A stretch of 64,000 bases of DNA from NCBI GenBank assembly GCA_934402315.1, contig CAKRTS010000001.1, positions 1 to 64,000 on the forward strand, written 5' to 3'. Below, one piece after another: positions 58,950 through 64,000 of this stretch. Every line of letters begins with the position of its first letter. Within the stretch, counting starts at the first letter, position 1. The translations under genes were made by a program, and so were the position numbers. This DNA comes from an uncultured Acetatifactor sp. Its GTDB lineage: Bacteria > Bacillota > Clostridia > Lachnospirales > Lachnospiraceae. The notes beneath the pieces were generated by a model that saw only the letters and a program-made list of their open reading frames with translations, was not told the DNA's origin and ran no database searches.

Positions 58950-60122
58950 ATGATACACGAAAAGTATTATGAGCTTTTAAAGGAGCAGGAGACGCTGCTT
59001 GAAAGAAAGAATACCGTGAATAAGGATTTCTACAACGGCGTTTACGAGAGATATACTTATCCGGTGCTGACAAGGGAGCATATTCCCCTGACATGGAAGT
59101 ATGATCTGGACAAGGAGACAAATCCTTATTTCATGGAGCGTCTCGGCATCAATGCCGTGATGAATTCCGGTGCGATCTATCTGAACGGAAAGTATTATCT
59201 GGTAGCCCGCATTGAGGGAAATGACAGAAAGTCCTTCTTCGGCGTGGCGGAGAGCGACAACGGCGTGGACGGCTTCCGCTTCTGGGATTATCCGATTCTT
59301 CTGGACGACACCTGTCCGGAGGAGACGAATGTCTACGACATGCGCCTGACGCAGCATGAGGATGGCTATATCTACGGTGTGTTCTGCTCCGAGAGCAAGG
59401 ATAAGACCGTGAATGACCTGTCCGCAGCAGTTGCCGCCGCAGGCATTGTCCGCACAAAGGATTTAAAGCACTGGGAAAGACTGGATAACCTTACAACCCT
59501 GCGCTCGCCGCAGCAGAGAAATGTTGTCCTGCATCCGGAGTTTGTCAACGGAAAATATGCCTTCTATACAAGACCCATGGATGATTTCATCGAGACGGGA
59601 AGCGGCGGAGGTGTCGGCTTCGGTCTCTGCGATGACATCACACACGCGGTGATCGACGAGGAGAAGATGACGAGCCTCAGAAAGTATCATACCATCACCG
59701 AGGCGAAGAACGGTGCCGGTGCAACGCCGATCAAGACCGACAGGGGATGGATCCACATTGCCCACGGCGTGAGAAATACCGCTGCCGGATTAAGATATGT
59801 CATCTATGCGTTCGCAACGGATCTGAACGATCCCTCCAAGGTGATCGCTGAGCCGTCTGGACTGCTGATCGGGCCCAGAGGGGAGGAGCGCGTCGGCGAT
59901 GTGTCGAACGTGGTGTTCACGAACGGTGCGATTGTCAACGAGAAGAACGAAGTATTCATCTACTATGCATCCTCCGACACAAGGCTTCATGTCGCAACGA
60001 CGACCATTGACCGGTTGAAGGACTATGTGTTCCATACGCCTGCCGATCCCGGAAGAAGCGTGGAGTGTGTGGCGCAGAGATGTGAACTGATAAAGAAGAA
60101 TTTAGAGTTGCTGAAGGGATAA
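58950..60122 (+). CDS. GH130_1 4-O-beta-D-mannosyl-D-glucose phosphorylase
   Basis: Splits mannosyl-glucose with phosphate into mannose-1-phosphate and glucose in the cytoplasm. 390 residues, the subfamily 1 length, with the helical N-terminal extension that distinguishes it from GH130_2. The catalytic Asp is Asp130 in NVYDMRLTQ. Other landmarks are [30 protein letters not shown] and [15 protein letters not shown]. It follows the epimerase directly, which gives the complete mannobiose route. Confidence 0.93.
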   Translation: MIHEKYYELLKEQETLLERKNTVNKDFYNGVYERYTYPVLTREHIPLTWKYDLDKETNPYFMERLGINAVMNSGAIYLNGKYYLVARIEGNDRKSFFGVAESDNGVDGFRFWDYPILLDDTCPEETNVYDMRLTQHEDGYIYGVFCSESKDKTVNDLSAAVAAAGIVRTKDLKHWERLDNLTTLRSPQQRNVVLHPEFVNGKYAFYTRPMDDFIETGSGGGVGFGLCDDITHAVIDEEKMTSLRKYHTITEAKNGAGATPIKTDRGWIHIAHGVRNTAAGLRYVIYAFATDLNDPSKVIAEPSGLLIGPRGEERVGDVSNVVFTNGAIVNEKNEVFIYYASSDTRLHVATTTIDRLKDYVFHTPADPGRSVECVAQRCELIKKNLELLKG

Positions 60123-60127
60123 AAGCT

Positions 60128-61186
60128 ATGTTGATATTACCGGATCATGAATATCTGGATTATTGCGGAAGAATTGATTTCGAGAAAAAGGAGGAGCCGG
60201 TCTTTATCTACGCGGGAAGCTATGTCAGGCTGGCCTTTACCGGGGACAGCATCAGCGTAAGGCTTGCGAACCGGAGAGCCTATTTCACGGATTACATCGG
60301 TTACATCCTCGATGGCAGGCAGGGAAAATTCAGCCTTGCGGAGGATGAAGAGGTTCACAGCTATGAAATCGGAAAAAGACTCACCGGAAGCACGCACGAG
60401 CTTCTTCTGTTCAAGCGGATGGATGCCTGCCATTACTTCCGGCTCTGCGGCTTTGAACTGAGTGGGGACGGAGAGCTTCTTCCGCAGGCGGCGCTGTCCT
60501 CGCGCAGAATGGAAGTATTCGGCGACAGCGTGTCCTGTGGGGAGGTGTCTGAGGCGGTTGACTATGTCGGGAAGGAAGACCCGAAGCATGACGGGGAATT
60601 CTCCAACAGCTGGTATTCCTATTCCTGGCTTACCGCAAGAAGGCTGGGCGCGAGGCTGCATATCACTTCTCAGGGAGGCGCTGCGCTGCTGGATAAGACA
60701 GGCTGGTTCTGCGGCCCGGATTATGTCGGCATGGAGTCCATCTACGATAAGCTGCAATACAATCCACAGCTCGGCGCGTTGAAAAGCTGGAGCTTCGGGC
60801 AGTGGAAGCCGCATGTTGTCATCGTTGCCATCGGACAGAACGATGCGAATCCCGAAGACTATATGGCGGAGGACTATGACTGCGAGAAGTCGGTCAGCTG
60901 GAGAAAGGCATACAGAGCGTTTCTGGAAAAGCTGATGGCGCTCTACCCGGAGACGCAGTTTATCCTCGCAACGACGATTCTCGGGCATGACAGCAGCTGG
61001 GATAAGGCAATCGACGAGGTCTGCCGGGAGCTTGGAAGTAACAGGGTGCATCATTTTCTCTACGAGAAAAACGGCTGTGGCACGCCGGGACATATCAGGA
61101 TTCCCGAGGCGGAAAAAATGGCTGAGGAGCTGAGCACCTACATCAATTCATTGGGGGAGGACATTTGGCATGGATATCAGAATTAA
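60128..61186 (+). CDS. CE2-family acetylesterase, cytoplasmic
   Basis: Removes O-acetyl groups from imported mannooligosaccharides. 352 residues without signal peptide. An N-terminal jelly-roll (about 1-120) precedes an SGNH domain (about 128-350). The nucleophile is Ser134 in VFGDSVSCGE, block III is AIGQNDANPED, and the C-terminal His is in GTPGHIRIPEA. This two-domain order is the CE2 hallmark. In the Roseburia mannan locus a CE2 and a CE17 enzyme act together on differently placed acetyl groups; the same pair lies here. Its end overlaps the next gene by 17 bases. Confidence 0.9.
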   Translation: MLILPDHEYLDYCGRIDFEKKEEPVFIYAGSYVRLAFTGDSISVRLANRRAYFTDYIGYILDGRQGKFSLAEDEEVHSYEIGKRLTGSTHELLLFKRMDACHYFRLCGFELSGDGELLPQAALSSRRMEVFGDSVSCGEVSEAVDYVGKEDPKHDGEFSNSWYSYSWLTARRLGARLHITSQGGAALLDKTGWFCGPDYVGMESIYDKLQYNPQLGALKSWSFGQWKPHVVIVAIGQNDANPEDYMAEDYDCEKSVSWRKAYRAFLEKLMALYPETQFILATTILGHDSSWDKAIDEVCRELGSNRVHHFLYEKNGCGTPGHIRIPEAEKMAEELSTYINSLGEDIWHGYQN

Positions 61187-62282
61187 TTATGAAGCGGGTA
61201 TTGCAAACCGCGGAAATCAGGCAAGAATCAAGAAGGTCTTTGAGAGAGCGCAGAAGGGAGAACAGCTGACGATCGGTTTTCTCGGAGGTTCCATCACGCA
61301 GGGCTTTCATTCCTCCACACCGGAATTGTGTTATGCCTACCGCGTGTTTGACTGGTTTGGAAAGACCTTTCCGAAGGCTCAGCTGCGCTACCTGAATGCC
61401 GGTATCGGGGCGACGGATTCCCAGTTTGGCTGCGCGAGGGCGGACAGCGATCTGCTTGCTTACCAGCCCGATTTTGTCATCGTGGAATTTTCCGTGAATG
61501 ATGTGCCGACCGAGCATTATCTGGAGACCTACGAGGGACTGATCCGTAAGATCTACGGTGCTGCGTGGAAGCCGGCAGTGCTTCTTGTACATAATGTGTG
61601 CTATGACAGCGGCGCGAACGCCCAGCTGATGCACGGAAGGGTTGCACGGCATTATGAGCTGCCTGCCGTAAGCATGCAGAGCAGTATTTTCCCGGAGCTG
61701 GTTGCGGGCAGACTGGACAACAGGGCGATTACACCGGACGATTTACATCCGAATGATCTCGGGCATGAGCTGGTCGCATCGGTCATTACCTATTTCCTCG
61801 ATGGTATTTTGAAGGATCTGCCAAACAGGGAAGAGGAGGTGGAACTGAAAGCCGAGACGTTGACACCCAACGGCTACGAGCATTCGGTCCGCTACCGCAA
61901 TGACAATGCGAAGCCGGTTCTGGATGGATTCACACCGGATGCAGCGCCGCAGAGCGCGATCACGGACATCTTTAAGAAGGGCTGGACGGCGGCCGAAAAG
62001 GGTGCTTCCATCCGCTTTGAGGTAGAGGGCAGCTGCATCGGTGTGCAGTACCGCAGAACGATTCAGCTTCCCGCGCCCGTGGCTGAACTGATTCTCGATG
62101 GGGATGAAACCCATCCGTTCCGGCTGGATGCAAACTTCGATGAGACATGGGGCGACAAGATGGTGATTGACACCGTGCTGGAACACGGGGATAATAAGAT
62201 GCATACAGTCGAGATCCGGCTGAAGGAGACGCACCCGGAGGATAAGCTGCCGTTCTATCTTGTATCCGTGATCGCCGGCTAA
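61170..62282 (+). CDS. CE17-like mannooligosaccharide acetylesterase, cytoplasmic
   Basis: 370 residues without signal peptide. SGNH domain (about 28-215): Ser41 in LGGSITQG, block III EFSVNDVPTEHY, and Asp190/His193 in DDLHPNDLGH. The C-terminal beta-sandwich (about 250-370) resembles CBM35 and matches the C-terminus of the surface esterase at 37.1-38.4 kb. GGGGAGG lies inside the CE2 gene nine bases before the ATG. It probably completes CE2 action, deacetylating oligosaccharides so the GH130 enzymes can work. Confidence 0.88.
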   Translation: MDIRINYEAGIANRGNQARIKKVFERAQKGEQLTIGFLGGSITQGFHSSTPELCYAYRVFDWFGKTFPKAQLRYLNAGIGATDSQFGCARADSDLLAYQPDFVIVEFSVNDVPTEHYLETYEGLIRKIYGAAWKPAVLLVHNVCYDSGANAQLMHGRVARHYELPAVSMQSSIFPELVAGRLDNRAITPDDLHPNDLGHELVASVITYFLDGILKDLPNREEEVELKAETLTPNGYEHSVRYRNDNAKPVLDGFTPDAAPQSAITDIFKKGWTAAEKGASIRFEVEGSCIGVQYRRTIQLPAPVAELILDGDETHPFRLDANFDETWGDKMVIDTVLEHGDNKMHTVEIRLKETHPEDKLPFYLVSVIAG

Positions 62283-62311
62283 AGAGTATCTGAAAATCAG
62301 GAGGAGTCGTT

Positions 62312-64000
62312 ATGTTTAGCAAGGATTTTATATGGGGTGTTGCCAGCAGCGCCTATCAGGTCGAAGGGACAGACCCCGATGACGGAAGAGGCAAGAACGT
62401 CTGGGACACCTTTGTGGAAGAGGGCAGGGTATTTGAACAGCAGGACGCTTCCGTGAGCTGTGACCATATGCACCGCTACAGAGAGGACTATGCGCTGATG
62501 CGCAATCTGGGAGTTCAGGCCTATCGTTTTTCGATCAACTGGGCGAGACTGATTCCCGACGGCTGCGGCGAGGTCAATCCGAAGGCTGTCGAGCTGTACC
62601 GGAATATGATTCTCTCCATGCGTGAGAACGGCATCATACCTTATATCACGCTGTTCCACTGGGAATTTCCGCAGGCATTACAGGATAAGGGCGGCTGGCT
62701 GAATCCGCAGGTCGTGGAATGGTTTGGCTATTATGCGAAGGTGGTTGCCGAGAATTTCTCGGACATCTGTGAGAATTTTATTACGATCAATGAGCCGCAG
62801 TGCGCGGTAGGTCTGGGACATCTGAGCGGTGTTCATGCACCGGGCTTAAAGCTCTCCTATCCAGAGACCTTCCAGATCGCGCATAATCTGTTGAAGTCGC
62901 ATGGACAGGCTGTGATCATGCTGAGAAAATATGCAAAGCAGCCGATCAAGGTCGGCTATGCACCCACGGGCGGAGTCGCTTATCCGTATACGGATAAGCC
63001 GGAGGACATCGAAGCGGCGAAGAAGGTTTACTTTGGCTTCTATAATCCGATGTCCAACTGGACATGGAATGTTGTATGGTTCTCCGATCCGGTATTTTTA
63101 GGGCACTACCCGAAGGAAGGACTGGAGCAGTTCAAGGAGTATCTGCCGGAAATCACGGATGCGGATATGGAGCTGATCCATCAGCCGCTCGACTTTATGG
63201 GGCAGAATATTTATAACGGTTATTATGTCAGAGCCGGTGAGAACGGCGAGCCGGAATTTGTTGCGAGAGAGCCGGGCTTCCCCAAGACGGGAACCGACTG
63301 GCCGGTGACGCCGAAGGCATTTTACTATGGAATCAAATTCCTGACGGAACGCTATCCGCTGCCGCTGTATATCACAGAGAACGGTATGGGCTGTCATGAC
63401 AATGTCGCGCCCGACGGCAGGGTGCACGACAACGACAGGATCACCTTCCTCGACAGCTATATTGGTGCGATGCAGCAGGCAATGCAGGAGGGGGCTGATG
63501 TCAGAGGCTATTTCCTCTGGACCTTCCTCGATAATTTTGAGTGGAGCGATGGCTACAAGCAGCGCTTCGGCATCGTTTACGTCAATTACCAGACCCAGAA
63601 GCGTATTGTCAAGGATTCCGCGTTCTGGTACAAGAAGGTCATCGAGACCGGCGGGGCAAACCTGTCCTGCAATAATCCCTGTCAGGATATTCTGTTCCTG
63701 AACCCGGTATTCACACATAATATCTGGGGCGGAAGCAGACTGCATGAAGATTTTGGCTATCCTGTGGAGGGAACGGACATCGGAGAATGCTGGGGCATCT
63801 CCGCGCATCCCAACGGAGAGGGAACTATCCGTGACGGACGCTATGCGGGAGAGAAGCTGTCCACGCTGTGGGCGGAGCATCCCGAGATCTTCGGCAATGT
63901 GGGCGGCGACCGCTTCCCTCTGCTGGTAAAGATCATCGATGCGAAGGATGATCTCAGCATTCAGGTACATCCCGATGACGCTTACGCGAAGGTACACGAA
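62312..64000 (+). CDS. GH1 beta-glucosidase fused in frame to type I mannose-6-phosphate isomerase (3' partial)
   Basis: 563 codons are visible with no stop; the gene runs off the window. Residues 1 to about 447 are a complete GH1 barrel. It begins FSKDFIWGVASSAYQVEGT, has acid/base Glu161 in TINEP and nucleophile Glu356 in YITENGMG, and ends in the usual DSAFWYKKVIE. From about residue 457 the frame continues as a type I phosphomannose isomerase: LFLNPVFTHNIWGGSRL, GECWGISAHPNGEG, FPLLVKIIDAKDDLSIQVHP with the zinc-site Gln and His. The linker is only about ten residues. AGGAGG precedes the ATG. GH1 would remove glucose from glucomannan oligosaccharides; the isomerase takes mannose-6-phosphate to fructose-6-phosphate. 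Confidence 0.92.
   Translation, partial: MFSKDFIWGVASSAYQVEGTDPDDGRGKNVWDTFVEEGRVFEQQDASVSCDHMHRYREDYALMRNLGVQAYRFSINWARLIPDGCGEVNPKAVELYRNMILSMRENGIIPYITLFHWEFPQALQDKGGWLNPQVVEWFGYYAKVVAENFSDICENFITINEPQCAVGLGHLSGVHAPGLKLSYPETFQIAHNLLKSHGQAVIMLRKYAKQPIKVGYAPTGGVAYPYTDKPEDIEAAKKVYFGFYNPMSNWTWNVVWFSDPVFLGHYPKEGLEQFKEYLPEITDADMELIHQPLDFMGQNIYNGYYVRAGENGEPEFVAREPGFPKTGTDWPVTPKAFYYGIKFLTERYPLPLYITENGMGCHDNVAPDGRVHDNDRITFLDSYIGAMQQAMQEGADVRGYFLWTFLDNFEWSDGYKQRFGIVYVNYQTQKRIVKDSAFWYKKVIETGGANLSCNNPCQDILFLNPVFTHNIWGGSRLHEDFGYPVEGTDIGECWGISAHPNGEGTIRDGRYAGEKLSTLWAEHPEIFGNVGGDRFPLLVKIIDAKDDLSIQVHPDDAYAKVHE

Noticed and set aside
63098..63997. 299-codon antisense frame opposite the GH1-isomerase fusion
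   Set aside because: The sense strand encodes intact GH1 and isomerase motifs throughout, and the antisense product has no recognisable domain.

Overview
The window is 64 kb of a low-to-moderate-GC Gram-positive chromosome, most likely a gut Lachnospiraceae (Clostridia) related to Roseburia or Eubacterium. The reasons are strong AGGAGG-type ribosome sites, lipobox-bearing lipoproteins, an archaeal/fungal-type aspartate-semialdehyde dehydrogenase, DUF624 (YesL-like) proteins beside MsmX-dependent sugar permeases, and a mannan phosphorolysis gene set like the one characterised in Roseburia intestinalis. No phage, insertion sequence, CRISPR array or rRNA was seen. One tRNA-Thr(CGT) is present.

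Positions 1-33.7 kb are mostly housekeeping. A potABC polyamine importer runs leftward from 2.7 kb. Next come a beta-propeller lactonase, aroC, a VanY-like carboxypeptidase, tgt, yajC, a branched-chain amino acid run (leuB-ilvD-ilvB) translationally coupled to an L,D-transpeptidase, and serC-serA. A glgB-like gene follows that has lost its catalytic carboxylates, then an MscS channel, tRNA-Thr, an SsuBC-type ABC pair without a binding protein, argH, asd, a c-di-GMP protein with degenerate GGDEF and intact EAL motifs, a DUF234-type ATPase, topB, a left-handed beta-helix transferase, and a three-gene TrpXYZ-like ABC importer.

Positions 33.7-64 kb form one long rightward glycan locus for acetylated galacto(gluco)mannan. 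The first unit is GH36 alpha-galactosidase, a LacI regulator and a surface SGNH esterase lipoprotein. A second unit starts from a near-consensus promoter at 38.55 kb. It encodes a cell-surface GH26 mannanase lipoprotein, a DUF624 protein, a 998-residue solute-binding protein fused to beta-sandwich modules, permease pair A, an NHL/TPR membrane protein, a Yip1-like membrane protein, a DUF5696-like exported protein, permease pair B, a non-catalytic lipoprotein with three near-identical 128-130-residue repeats, a classical solute-binding lipoprotein and a second DUF624 protein. The cytoplasmic end follows: GH130_2 mannooligosaccharide phosphorylase, mannobiose/cellobiose 2-epimerase, GH130_1 mannosylglucose phosphorylase, CE2 and CE17 acetylesterases, and a GH1 beta-glucosidase fused in frame to a type I mannose-6-phosphate isomerase, which is cut by the window end.

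Inferred flow: GH26 cuts mannan at the surface. The surface esterase and the repeat lipoprotein deacetylate and hold the glycan. The permeases import oligosaccharides, powered by an ATPase encoded elsewhere. GH36, CE2 and CE17 strip side groups. GH130_2, the epimerase and GH130_1 then release mannose-1-phosphate and glucose, which feed glycolysis through a mutase (not in this window) and the isomerase half of the fusion. The least understood part is the 40.2-56.6 kb membrane/surface block: two permease pairs, two binding proteins, NHL/TPR, Yip1, DUF5696 and the repeat lipoprotein.
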